Assembly: GCF_030552475.1 (NCBI RefSeq)
Contig: NZ_JAUPED010000007.1
Location: 186,001 to 250,000 of the forward strand
Direction of reading: 5' to 3'
Origin: Mariniflexile sp. AS56
Lineage (GTDB): Bacteria; Bacteroidota; Bacteroidia; Flavobacteriales; Flavobacteriaceae
Length of the DNA: 64,000 nucleotides
This document shows positions 52,882 to 62,022 of the stretch, piece by piece. Under the pieces are notes generated by a model. The model was not told the DNA's origin. It saw only the letters and a program-made list of their open reading frames with translations, and ran no database searches. Every line of letters begins with the position of its first letter. Positions within the stretch are counted from its first letter, which is position 1. The translations under genes were made by a program, and so were the position numbers.

Positions 52882-54543
52882 TTAAAACTGAATATTTTTA
52901 AATGTTGCTTTTAGAACTACAGGATCACTTTTCCCATTTACTGCTGGCATAGTTATGGATAAGATCTCGTTAGATTGTTTAAAAGCTATTTTTTGATTGT
53001 TGTACAGTTGAACTAGGCTTTTTAATTTGCCAGGGTTTGCACTACGCTCTGTTCCAAAAGATGGAATTGTAAATTCACCTTCTGAAGGATTCATAACAAT
53101 AATATAGAAATCATCACCTTTAGTTGTGAATCTAACTTCATCGGAAGCTAAGGCAGGTGAAGCCGTCGTTCTTTGATTGAAGTGTTCATTTTTCTTTGTT
53201 TTCTCATCAATATCATTTCCAGCATTTCTTATCTCGCTATTATGAGTTGTACCACTTTCGCCTCGAACACTTTTACCATCACCATACACTTTCCATGGTC
53301 TAGTTCCGTAAATAGCTTCTCCGTTAATTTTTAGCCAATCTCCTACAGTAATTACAGTCTTTTTTATTTCGCCAGGAATAGTGCCATCTGGTTTTAATTC
53401 CATACTTAATAATAAGTTGCCATTTTTACTTACGGCATCAATCAACATTTCTAAAATAGTAGTTGCATTGTGAGTTAAATGACGATCTGTTTTGTAAAAC
53501 CAATCGGTAAAAGTAATTTCAGATTGCCAAGGATATTCACGAAGGGTGTTACTTCCTCCAGACTCTACTTCGTTTACAGTGCCTTTTTCTTGCCTTTTTA
53601 AAAGCATGACAGCTTCTATAGAACCGTTTTCTTTAAGACTATTGTTATATAACTTACGCGTAACTTCTTTGCCATATTCACCATAGGAGAAGTTAAAACC
53701 ATCGTTATACAGTAAGTCTGGCTTGTATTTTGTAACTAGTTCAATGTGGCGTTTTTGCCAGTTTTTCTTAATGTTTTCAAGAACTTCAGGCGTACGGTTT
53801 TCTGGTATGGGGCCATATAAATCTGCTGGATCTAAACCTTCCCACCATTTTCCTTTGCCATCAGCTTTTGTTAAACGGCCGTCATAAGGAACTCCTGCAT
53901 ATTCACCCATTTTATCTGCGCCAAATGCAGGCAACCACCAGTTTAAAAAACGATCGTCATGGCTGGTTACTCCAAATTTTAAACCGGCTTTACGTGTAGC
54001 TGATTCAAAAGTACCTATAATGTCTTTTTTTGGGCCTACATTTACGGAATTCCATGGATGATAAGAAGAATCGAATAAATCGAAATGATCATGATGGTTT
54101 GCTAATGCCACGATGTATTTTGCACCATTTTCTTTTGAGAAATTTATAAGGGCTTCGGCATCGAAGTTTTCAGCTTTCCAAGTATTGATAACATCTTTAA
54201 ATCCAAATTCTGAAGGATGACCATAGGTTTGTATATGATACGGATTGGCCATTTTACCGAATTTTTGACGACCAACATCTTTCATATACATATGGCGTGC
54301 ATACCAACCACCACCTTGTTCTGGCACACTTTGAGGACCCCAATGAAACCAAATCCCGAATTTAGCATCACGAAACCATTCTGGACATTCATATTGATTA
54401 GCAAGTTCATCCCAAGAGAGTTCCTTTTCTTGTGCCTGTGCGTATTTAGGCGAACACAGAGAAAGTGAAACCACAAAAAGCGCATTTAAAAAAACACACT
54501 TTTTAAAAGGGAATACTAATTTATTTGAATGGTTTAATGTCAT
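52882..54543 (-). CDS. GH29 alpha-L-fucosidase (copy 2)
   Basis: A 553-residue secreted enzyme with a signal ending near AQAQ (about residue 38). GH29 motifs are KFGIWFHWGPQSVPEQGGGW (61-80), ANHHDHFDLFDS (148-159) and the nucleophile D281 in DLLYNDGFN. It is longer than the other two copies, with an insertion around 205-250 and a C-terminal beta-domain from about 435. The loop sequences differ strongly from copies 1 and 3, suggesting another linkage or acceptor. Its start abuts the sulfatase gene at 54544 with no spacing. Confidence 0.92.
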   Translation of the reverse strand: MTLNHSNKLVFPFKKCVFLNALFVVSLSLCSPKYAQAQEKELSWDELANQYECPEWFRDAKFGIWFHWGPQSVPEQGGGWYARHMYMKDVGRQKFGKMANPYHIQTYGHPSEFGFKDVINTWKAENFDAEALINFSKENGAKYIVALANHHDHFDLFDSSYHPWNSVNVGPKKDIIGTFESATRKAGLKFGVTSHDDRFLNWWLPAFGADKMGEYAGVPYDGRLTKADGKGKWWEGLDPADLYGPIPENRTPEVLENIKKNWQKRHIELVTKYKPDLLYNDGFNFSYGEYGKEVTRKLYNNSLKENGSIEAVMLLKRQEKGTVNEVESGGSNTLREYPWQSEITFTDWFYKTDRHLTHNATTILEMLIDAVSKNGNLLLSMELKPDGTIPGEIKKTVITVGDWLKINGEAIYGTRPWKVYGDGKSVRGESGTTHNSEIRNAGNDIDEKTKKNEHFNQRTTASPALASDEVRFTTKGDDFYIIVMNPSEGEFTIPSFGTERSANPGKLKSLVQLYNNQKIAFKQSNEILSITMPAVNGKSDPVVLKATFKNIQF

Positions 54544-56070
54544 TTATTTCTTGTTCTTAAAATCAAAAGCTTCAATGTTATCAAAGAGTCCAAATTCATT
54601 TTTATCTAATTGAGCGGGATCACCAGTTTCATCAATCAGAATTTGTAATTCAGCCATTAAATCATCTTTAATAGTTGAGAATCTTTCATCGTGTATTAAA
54701 TTATTAAGCTCCCAAGAATCTTCTTTTACATTGAATAGTTGATAAGTAAACACCTCATGTTTTGCACTTATAATTAGTTTATAATCGCCTTTACGAACAG
54801 CACGGTGTCCGCCAGCAGGATTATGTTTTCTGTTTTTACTTAGTAAATCACCAGGCCAAGAATTATAAGCATAAAGCATACTGTTTCTCACTTCTTTCTT
54901 GTCACCTTTTATAACGGGTGTTAAATCTTTTGTTTCAATAGACTCAGGAATGTCTAAACCTGTTAAGCCACATAACGTAGGAAACACATCATGCAAATAG
55001 GCTAGGGCGTCGTTTTTTTGATTTTTAGGAATGTTTGGTCCGCAAAAAATTAGCGGTACACCAACACTATGTTCATACACATTTTGTTTCCCTAATAAAC
55101 CATGTTGGCCTAAAGCTAAACCGTTATCTCCTGCAAATACAATAATGGTGTTTTCGGCTTGTCCAGAAGCTTCTAACGCTTTTAAAATACGTCCAATTTG
55201 TGCATCGGTAGCGGTTATCATGGCGTAGTAATCTGATATTTCTTTTTGAATAATAGCTTCTGTTCTTGGGAAAGGCGCTAAAACTTCATCTCTAATTCTA
55301 TCATCAGCAATTTCAAAAGGATGCTCGGGCATAAAATTTTCTGGTAACTTTATAGTTTCGGGCGGGTACATATCATGAAATTCCTGTGGTGCAGTACGTG
55401 GGTCATGGGGTGCGGTAAAAGCAACGTACATTAAAAATGGGTCGTTTTCTTTGTAATTATCTAAAAAACCAACAGCGGCATCTGCAAAAACTTCACTGCT
55501 AAATTTTTCTTTGTCTTGGTAAGGCGCAGACCAGCCTGTTTCTGGTGTGTAATCTTTTACTTTTGTTCCAAAATGGGTGGTCATACCACCTAAAAAAGCC
55601 GATTTAATATGGTTGAAACCACGTTCTAACCAATCGGTGCCGTTATGTTGTTTTCCTGTGGCAAAGGTGGTATAGCCATGGGATTTAAAATATTCGGGAA
55701 AAGTTAACAAATCGCTTTTACCTCTTTCTTCCAGAGGAAAAGCAAATTGCGCATATACATTAGGCTCTATATTGAAATAGTGACGCCCCGTCATCAGCAT
55801 TGCTCTACTTGGTGAACAAACCGCTGCAGTGGTTGCACCTAAAATGTAGGAGTTTGTGAATGATGTTCCGTTTTGAACCAATTGGTCCATACTTGGTGTT
55901 TTTACATCATATTTATGCATGGCTTCGATGGTTCCTGCACGTTGGTCATCAGTAAATAAAAAAAGGATGTTTGGCTTTTTAGCAGCCTTTGCTGCAGGTT
56001 TAGTTTCCTTGCATCCAGCAGTAAATAAGGCAATAATTGCACAACTGTAAAGTATGTTTTTAATAGTCAT
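54544..56070 (-). CDS. S1-family sulfatase, Cys type, lipoprotein (copy 4)
   Basis: A 508-residue exported sulfatase with lipoprotein signal MTIKNILYSCAIIALFTAGC. NILFLFTDDQRAGTI gives the metal aspartates and C85-S-P-S-R with AMLMTG the formylglycine site. GKQHNGTDWLERGF replaces the usual GKWHLG, and FAGDNGLALGQHGLLGKQ is the late conserved motif. This pattern recalls choline-/iduronate-sulfatase-like branches of S1, different from copies 1-3 and 5. Its substrate is unknown. It lies between two GH29 genes (5 bp and 0 bp away), making a sulfated fucose or its neighbour a reasonable guess. Confidence 0.92.
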   Translation of the reverse strand: MTIKNILYSCAIIALFTAGCKETKPAAKAAKKPNILFLFTDDQRAGTIEAMHKYDVKTPSMDQLVQNGTSFTNSYILGATTAAVCSPSRAMLMTGRHYFNIEPNVYAQFAFPLEERGKSDLLTFPEYFKSHGYTTFATGKQHNGTDWLERGFNHIKSAFLGGMTTHFGTKVKDYTPETGWSAPYQDKEKFSSEVFADAAVGFLDNYKENDPFLMYVAFTAPHDPRTAPQEFHDMYPPETIKLPENFMPEHPFEIADDRIRDEVLAPFPRTEAIIQKEISDYYAMITATDAQIGRILKALEASGQAENTIIVFAGDNGLALGQHGLLGKQNVYEHSVGVPLIFCGPNIPKNQKNDALAYLHDVFPTLCGLTGLDIPESIETKDLTPVIKGDKKEVRNSMLYAYNSWPGDLLSKNRKHNPAGGHRAVRKGDYKLIISAKHEVFTYQLFNVKEDSWELNNLIHDERFSTIKDDLMAELQILIDETGDPAQLDKNEFGLFDNIEAFDFKNKK

Positions 56071-56075
56071 CTTTA

Positions 56076-57116
56076 TTATTCTTTAGCTAGCATTTTACCT
56101 ACTTTCTTTAAAATCTTGGCAGATTCTTTCGGGACAATACCTTGACCATCTGGACCCACATTTAATAAAAAGTTCCCACCTTTACCATTAATATCTTTTA
56201 GTTTTTCATAAACTTCTTCAGCATCTTTCCAATCGGTATCTTTTATTTTATAACCCCAAGAATCGTTCATGGTGTAGCAGGCTTCCCAATAGTGTTGTAG
56301 TTTCGATTCTGGATGGAATTGCTCTGGTGTACCAAAGTCCTTTTTAAATTTATCTCTTTTTGAAACACGGTTATTGATAATGATACTAGGTTTTAATTCT
56401 CTAATATACTGGTACAAATCGTTACCATCTTCCAAAGTCCACCAATCAACCCAGTCACCATCAAACCAAATAATATTGGTATCGTAATTTTCTATTAACT
56501 CTTTAATTTGGTTTTTTAGGTATTGAACATATTCTTCTTTTCTTCCTTCATGCATTTTCATCATTCCCCAACCTTTACCTTCTTCTACGTATTGAGAACC
56601 TTGGTGCCAATCGGTTATGCTATAATAAGTTCCAAAAATAATTCCTTCTTTTTTACAAGCATCTGCCAATTCTTGAACAAAATCACGTCCTTTCATGGGC
56701 GTACTTGCAATATCAAAATCGGTATATTTAGAATCGTACAAGCAAAAACCTTCATGATGTTTGGTGGTAATTACCAAATACTTCATGCCTGCTTTTTTGG
56801 CCAATTTCACAATTTTAGTGGCATTAAAATCTTTAGGGTTCCAAGTGTTAAGTAGTTTTGCATATTCTTCTGAAGGAATATCTTGATTCCCTTGAATCCA
56901 CTCGGCATAACGGCCTTTATCGTTTCCTTTATAAATTCCACCTAACTGGCTGTACAAACCAAAGTGGATAAACATCCCATATTTAGCATCATTAAACCAT
57001 TGCATTCTTTTGCTGAAATCGGCCTCAGATTCTTCTAAATAATTTATTTTATCCTGAGCAATTGAAGGTGCTGTTATAAATAATACTATTAAAATTGCTA
57101 AAAATTCCTTTTTCAT
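56076..57116 (-). CDS. GH29 alpha-L-fucosidase, barrel only (copy 3)
   Basis: A 346-residue secreted enzyme from the ATG at 57116, giving signal MKKEFLAILIVLFITAPSIA then Q; the ATG at 57128 is also possible and adds four residues. Motifs are KYGMFIHFGLYSQLGGIYKG, TTKHHEGFCLYDS and the nucleophile in IIWFDGDWVDWW (D223 counted from 57128). GNFLLNVGPDGQGIVP ends the barrel, and the protein stops shortly after, so it lacks the C-terminal beta-sandwich of copies 1 and 2. Short single-domain GH29 proteins of this type are common in Bacteroidota and are not obviously truncated. Confidence 0.92.
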   Translation of the reverse strand: MKKEFLAILIVLFITAPSIAQDKINYLEESEADFSKRMQWFNDAKYGMFIHFGLYSQLGGIYKGNDKGRYAEWIQGNQDIPSEEYAKLLNTWNPKDFNATKIVKLAKKAGMKYLVITTKHHEGFCLYDSKYTDFDIASTPMKGRDFVQELADACKKEGIIFGTYYSITDWHQGSQYVEEGKGWGMMKMHEGRKEEYVQYLKNQIKELIENYDTNIIWFDGDWVDWWTLEDGNDLYQYIRELKPSIIINNRVSKRDKFKKDFGTPEQFHPESKLQHYWEACYTMNDSWGYKIKDTDWKDAEEVYEKLKDINGKGGNFLLNVGPDGQGIVPKESAKILKKVGKMLAKE

Positions 57117-57129
57117 ATATAATTTCATT

Positions 57130-58737
57130 TTAATGGTTGTTCCCTTTTGCTTTTAGGTAGTTTTCTAAATTGGTGGCATTGAGTTCGTCACTATCACCAT
57201 ATTTAGTACGCATGTTTTCTAATTGCTGATGCATATTTTCTTTTACAGAAGTATATGAGGGGTCGTTATAAATATTTTTCATTTCTGAAGGGTCTTTTTC
57301 TAGATCATACAATTCCCATTGTTCAATATCATAATAGAAATGAATTAATTTATAGCGATCCGTTCTTACTCCGTAATGACGCTTAACATGATGCTCGCCT
57401 GGAAATTCATAATAGGTGTAATAAATAGCATCGCGCCATTCGCTGGCTTCACCACTCACTAATTTTCTAAAAGATTCTCCTTGAATGTCTTTAGGAATTT
57501 CAACACCTGCGTAATCTAAAAAAGTAGGGGCGAAGTCTAAATTTTGAACTAAGGCATCAATAACTGTTTCTGGTTTAATTTCTTTTGGGTATTTTACTAA
57601 AATGGGGGTTCTAAAAGATTCCTCATACATAAAACGTTTATCAAACCAACCATGTTCACCTAGATAAAACCCTTGATCTGAGGTGTAAACTACAATGGTG
57701 TTTTCTTCTAAACCGTTTTCTTTTAAATAATCTAAAACTTCACCAACGCCATCATCAACAGATTGAATGGTGCGTAAATAATCTTGCATGTATCTGTTAA
57801 ATTTCCAAAGGGCTAATTCTTTTCCTTGTGGGTTTTTAGCTTTAAAATCTGCAATGATAGGGTCGTAATAGGCATCCCAAGCTGTTTTTTGCACATCAGT
57901 CATTCTATCATACCTCTTTTGGAAATAGGGTCTGTACTTGGTTTTAATAGTACCGTCTTTATCTAACATTTTTAAATCGTACACCAAATCCATGTCTTTA
58001 AAAATGCCCATTTCATGTTGAGCAGCTGCAGGACGCCCCTCATAATCATCAAAGAAATTTGCTGGCGGATCGAAGGTTTTATTGTCAAATAATGTTAAAT
58101 ATTTTTCTTCTGGCATCCAAGTTCTATGTGGTGCTTTTTGATGGTATAATAATAAAAAAGGTTTGTTTTTTTCTCGTTTGTTTTTTAACCAATTAAGTGC
58201 AATATCGGTAGTGACATTTGTTACGTAACCTGGAATTTGCTTTTTAACACCATTCTCAATAAAATCGGGTGAATAATATTCACCTTGCCCTGGAAGCACG
58301 TTGGAATAATCGAAGCCTTGTGGTAACCCATCCATATGGATTTTTCCAACTAAAGCCGTTTGGTAGCCTGCTTTTTGCAGTGATTTTGCAAAATTATCTT
58401 GATCCCAATTAAAAGGGCTAATATTATCAACTTTGCCGTTTACAAAACTGTGCTTTCCTGTAAGCATTACCGCCCTACTAGGTGCACAAATAGAATTGGT
58501 TACATAGCCTCTATTAAAAATGGCGCCTTCTTTGGCTATTCTATCAATGTTTGGGGTGTTATTTAATCCATGTCCATAAGCACTAATGGCTTGGTAGGCA
58601 TGGTCATCACTCATTATGAAAATGATGTTAGGTTTTTGGTTATTAGCTTCACTTACTGCTGTTTTCGATTCTTTACATCCTAAAACTATAAAGGTTGAGA
58701 ACACAAGTAAGCTAAATCTATTAAAGGCTATTTTCAT
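57130..58737 (-). CDS. S1-family sulfatase, Cys type, lipoprotein (copy 5)
   Basis: A 535-residue exported sulfatase with lipoprotein signal MKIAFNRFSLLVFSTFIVLG then C21. NIIFIMSDDHAYQAISAYG, formylglycine site C84-A-P-S-R with AVMLTG, GKIHMDGLPQGFDYSNVLPG and YTSDQGFYLGEHGWFDKRFM are conserved. It is the closest relative of copy 3 in the window and of the same presumed GlcNAc-6-sulfatase-like subgroup, with a long insert (about 205-290) containing YDLKMLDKDG. Alanine follows the cysteine where copies 2-4 have serine; both are allowed in CxPxR sites. It lies 1 bp from GH29 copy 3. Confidence 0.92.
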   Translation of the reverse strand: MKIAFNRFSLLVFSTFIVLGCKESKTAVSEANNQKPNIIFIMSDDHAYQAISAYGHGLNNTPNIDRIAKEGAIFNRGYVTNSICAPSRAVMLTGKHSFVNGKVDNISPFNWDQDNFAKSLQKAGYQTALVGKIHMDGLPQGFDYSNVLPGQGEYYSPDFIENGVKKQIPGYVTNVTTDIALNWLKNKREKNKPFLLLYHQKAPHRTWMPEEKYLTLFDNKTFDPPANFFDDYEGRPAAAQHEMGIFKDMDLVYDLKMLDKDGTIKTKYRPYFQKRYDRMTDVQKTAWDAYYDPIIADFKAKNPQGKELALWKFNRYMQDYLRTIQSVDDGVGEVLDYLKENGLEENTIVVYTSDQGFYLGEHGWFDKRFMYEESFRTPILVKYPKEIKPETVIDALVQNLDFAPTFLDYAGVEIPKDIQGESFRKLVSGEASEWRDAIYYTYYEFPGEHHVKRHYGVRTDRYKLIHFYYDIEQWELYDLEKDPSEMKNIYNDPSYTSVKENMHQQLENMRTKYGDSDELNATNLENYLKAKGNNH

Positions 58738-58758
58738 CTTAAAAATTTTATTTTGCTT

Positions 58759-61005
58759 TTATTTTTTTGGGTGATTTCCCATTTCTAATTCTAAAACAGC
58801 GCCATCGACCAATTCTGAATGAGTCACCCAATAGCGATTTAATGGTTTTCCATTAAGTTTGATAGATTGGATGTATATGTTTTCTTTGGAATTGTTTTTT
58901 GTTTGAATTTTCAGGGTTTTCCCTGAATAGTATTTAGAATCTAATTGAATTTCAATAGTATCAAAAACAGGACTTGTAATTTGATACACATTATCTCCAA
59001 TGGATGCGGGATAAATACCCATCATCGCATATACTAACCAAGCAGACATGGTACCGGTATCATCATTTCCTGGTAATCCAGCAGGTTTGTTTTGAAAATA
59101 GCGGTTGGTTAACTCTCTAACCAACTTCTGACTTCTCCATGCTTCACCTTTTACATAGTTAAAAAGAAAAGGGTAGGCAATGTCTGGCTCGTTTGCCATA
59201 TCAAATTGATTGGTGTCAAAAACTTTTTGTAACTGTTTAACAAAGCTTTTGTCGCCGCCCATTAAATTTATTAGACCTTTAATATCTTGAGGTGCCATGA
59301 AAGCGTATTGCCATGCATTGCCTTCAATAAAGCCAATATTCTCTGTGAAATTAGCTCCTGCTAAGGGATCAAAAGGTTTATAAAAAGAGCCATCAGCATT
59401 TCGTGGTCTTAATAGTTTATAGTCGCTATCAAATAATTTTCTATATGAAATAGAACGTTTTTTATAGGTTTTGTAATCGTTTTTATGTCCCAATTCTTTT
59501 GCTAACATGGCGATAGCAAAGTCTGAAGCATTATATTCTTGTGTGGTTGAAACAGAACCTTTAGTATCGGTTGTTAAATAGCCTTTTTCTAAGTAATTTT
59601 TTAACCCCGGACGCAATGGATTATTTTGTGTTTGATTGGCGCTTTTTAGCATGGCGGTGTATGCTTTCTGCACATCAAAATCTTGTATTCCTTTCAAATA
59701 AGTGTCAGAAATAACGATGCTCGCAGGGTCGCCAACCATGGTGAAGGTTTCGGTTGAATTTAATTCCCACTTCGGCAACCAACCATTTTCGTCGTACATC
59801 GCTAACATGCTTTTTACCATGTCCGATTGTTGCTCAGGATATACTAAAGACATGAGTTGATGCAGGTTTCTATAGGTATCCCACAGTGAAAATACGGTAT
59901 ATCGTGTTCCTGATGTGTTGCCTACCTTTCCTGTTTTAATTTCAGGATAATCACCATTGCTATCATTTAAGGTGTTTGGATGAATTAAAGTGTGGTATAA
60001 CGCCGTATAAAAATTGATTTTATCTTCGTCTGTTCCTCCTGTTACTTTTACGCGTGAAAGTAGCGTGTTCCATGCGTTAAAAGTTTCCTTATAAATAGCA
60101 TCAAACGATTTGTTTGAAGTTTCAATTTCCAAATTTTCTCTAGCGTTTTCAATACTGACATAAGAAACTCCTATTTTAACTTCAACCGTTTCTTCTTTAT
60201 CAAAATGGTATGAAAAGTATGAACCTATACTATCACCAACAACCATTTTGGTCGTTTGTTCCATCAGTCGGGTTTTGCCGTTGTAGGTCATCCATTTAGC
60301 CTCTTCACCTGAATAGCTTCTTGGTTTTTTCCATGCACCAAATTCATTTGCAGGTTTAGAAAATTTAGCCACAAAATAAACAGGATAGGCATCTTCAGGA
60401 CTATTGTAACAAAAAGAACCAACGCTTCGCATCCCTTCAATTTCGGTTGAAGATATAATTTGGACCATGGCGCCTTCTTCATTAGTGAGCCCTAATCCTA
60501 AATTTATAAGAATATTAGATTGGCCTTTTGGAAATGTGAATTTGCTAACTCCAACACGTTTGGAGGCTGTAAATTCAGTTTTAATTTGGTACTTATTTAG
60601 GGTGTTGCTGTAGTATCCTGCTTTTGCAATTTCATTTGAATAGGTTGTGCCATATTTTAAATGATTAGTTTCAATGTGGCCTGTTGTTGGCATAAGCAAA
60701 ATAACCCCTAAGTCTGGGCAACCCACACCACTTAAATTTACTTGGCTAAAGCCTGTCAAGAAGGTGTTTTCGTTTACATAAGGGTTAGATAACCAACGAC
60801 TATCTTTTTCTAATTTATTTTGTTTTCCTGCTACATTAAATGGAGAAATACTCGCCATCCCTCTAGGCGCAATAGGTCCTGGGAATGTAGCACCAAAATT
60901 TGAAGTTCCAATAAAAGGGTTTACATACGTAGCGTACTCTTGCGATGCTACGTATGAAACACTTGAACTTACCAAAATTAAACACAAAAAAAACGTTCTA
61001 TACAT
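58759..61005 (-). CDS. GH92-family alpha-mannosidase-like protein (copy 3)
   Basis: A 748-residue secreted enzyme with signal peptide MYRTFFLCLILVSSSVSYVA then SQ. GH92 landmarks: ATYVNPFIGTSNFGATFPG, FLTGFSQVNLSGVGCPDLG (FSQVNLSG where copy 1 has FSHTHLSG), putative general acid E419 in ELNSTETFTMVGDP, and GNDDTGTMSAW with the base aspartates. NEPDIAYPFLFN replaces the HH-containing NEPxHH motif of copies 1 and 2, so the metal or subsite region differs. It probably removes another alpha-mannosyl linkage of the same glycan. It directly abuts the glycosylasparaginase gene, which supports an N-glycan substrate. Confidence 0.91.
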   Translation of the reverse strand: MYRTFFLCLILVSSSVSYVASQEYATYVNPFIGTSNFGATFPGPIAPRGMASISPFNVAGKQNKLEKDSRWLSNPYVNENTFLTGFSQVNLSGVGCPDLGVILLMPTTGHIETNHLKYGTTYSNEIAKAGYYSNTLNKYQIKTEFTASKRVGVSKFTFPKGQSNILINLGLGLTNEEGAMVQIISSTEIEGMRSVGSFCYNSPEDAYPVYFVAKFSKPANEFGAWKKPRSYSGEEAKWMTYNGKTRLMEQTTKMVVGDSIGSYFSYHFDKEETVEVKIGVSYVSIENARENLEIETSNKSFDAIYKETFNAWNTLLSRVKVTGGTDEDKINFYTALYHTLIHPNTLNDSNGDYPEIKTGKVGNTSGTRYTVFSLWDTYRNLHQLMSLVYPEQQSDMVKSMLAMYDENGWLPKWELNSTETFTMVGDPASIVISDTYLKGIQDFDVQKAYTAMLKSANQTQNNPLRPGLKNYLEKGYLTTDTKGSVSTTQEYNASDFAIAMLAKELGHKNDYKTYKKRSISYRKLFDSDYKLLRPRNADGSFYKPFDPLAGANFTENIGFIEGNAWQYAFMAPQDIKGLINLMGGDKSFVKQLQKVFDTNQFDMANEPDIAYPFLFNYVKGEAWRSQKLVRELTNRYFQNKPAGLPGNDDTGTMSAWLVYAMMGIYPASIGDNVYQITSPVFDTIEIQLDSKYYSGKTLKIQTKNNSKENIYIQSIKLNGKPLNRYWVTHSELVDGAVLELEMGNHPKK

Positions 61006-62019
61006 TTAGTTATTTTTAGTCATTTTAGAGGCGGCAGGTTCCATTCTATTTCCCTTTTCATTATCGCATACAGCGTAATTAAAACCAGGGCGTATGCTAT
61101 AACCTGCGTGTTCGCCATTTTTGTTAATTGCTATAAAACCGACTTGTAAGTATGCCATGTCTTTATGGTTTTTATGCTTGTTATAAATACGCTCAACAAT
61201 TTCTTTACACGCTTCGAAAGGTGATTTCCCTTGTCGCATCAGTTCAACAACCATAGCACTACCAGCGGTTCTGATAACGGCTTCACCTAGGCCTGTTGCT
61301 GCTGCGGCACCTACATCATTATCTAAAAAAAGTCCGGCACCAATAATAGGAGAATCACCCACGCGACCATGCATTTTCCAAGCAGCGCCACTGGTGGTGC
61401 AACCTCCAGATAAATTACCGTCTTCATCTAACACCAACATGCTTATGGTATCATGATTTTCAATATTAATAACGGGTTTATATTTGGAGTCTTTAAGCCA
61501 TTTTTTCCAAGCTAACTTTGATTTTTCTGTGAGTAAATTTTCTTCTTTAAAACCCTCTGATAATGCAAATTGCAAAGCGCCTTCACCTGTAAGCATGACA
61601 TGGGGCGTACTATCCAATACCTTTTTTGCAACAGCAATAGGGTGCTTTATACCTTGTAAAAAAGACACAGCACCACAATCGCTATTTTTATCCATAATGC
61701 AGGCATCAAGAGTTACTTTACCTTCTCTATCGGGTAAACCTCCGTAACCTACGCTTCTTACTTCTGGGTCTGCTTCTGGAACACCAACACCTGCTACAAT
61801 AGCGTCTAAGGCTGGTGTACCATTTTTTAATTGTTTCCAAGTTTCTTCATTCGCAGCCAAACCATGTCGCCATGTAGAAATAACTAATGGTTTTTTTTGA
61901 GGTTTTACACTTATAGGAACACCGTCTTTATTTGTTGCAGACACACCACAACTAAAGGCGGTAGTGATTCCTACGGTGCCAATGGCTGCTTTTTTTATAA
62001 AACCTCTTCTACTAGACAT
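61006..62019 (-). CDS. N4-(beta-N-acetylglucosaminyl)-L-asparaginase (glycosylasparaginase)
   Basis: A 337-residue Ntn-hydrolase exported by the Tat pathway: the N-terminus MSSRRGFIKKAAIGTVGITT has the twin-arginine motif. The enzyme cleaves the amide bond between asparagine and the innermost GlcNAc of N-glycans once the peptide is degraded to free Asn. The self-cleavage site and nucleophile T191 are in ENHDTISMLVLDEDG, the same HDTI motif as in the characterised Elizabethkingia (Flavobacterium) meningosepticum enzyme; HGRVGDSPIIGAGLFLDNDV and AAAATGLGEAVIRT line the active site. Length is normal. It is co-linear with GH92, GH20 and GH29 genes and is the strongest clue that the locus handles glycoprotein glycans. 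Confidence 0.94.
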   Translation of the reverse strand: MSSRRGFIKKAAIGTVGITTAFSCGVSATNKDGVPISVKPQKKPLVISTWRHGLAANEETWKQLKNGTPALDAIVAGVGVPEADPEVRSVGYGGLPDREGKVTLDACIMDKNSDCGAVSFLQGIKHPIAVAKKVLDSTPHVMLTGEGALQFALSEGFKEENLLTEKSKLAWKKWLKDSKYKPVINIENHDTISMLVLDEDGNLSGGCTTSGAAWKMHGRVGDSPIIGAGLFLDNDVGAAAATGLGEAVIRTAGSAMVVELMRQGKSPFEACKEIVERIYNKHKNHKDMAYLQVGFIAINKNGEHAGYSIRPGFNYAVCDNEKGNRMEPAASKMTKNN

Positions 62020-62022
62020 ATT

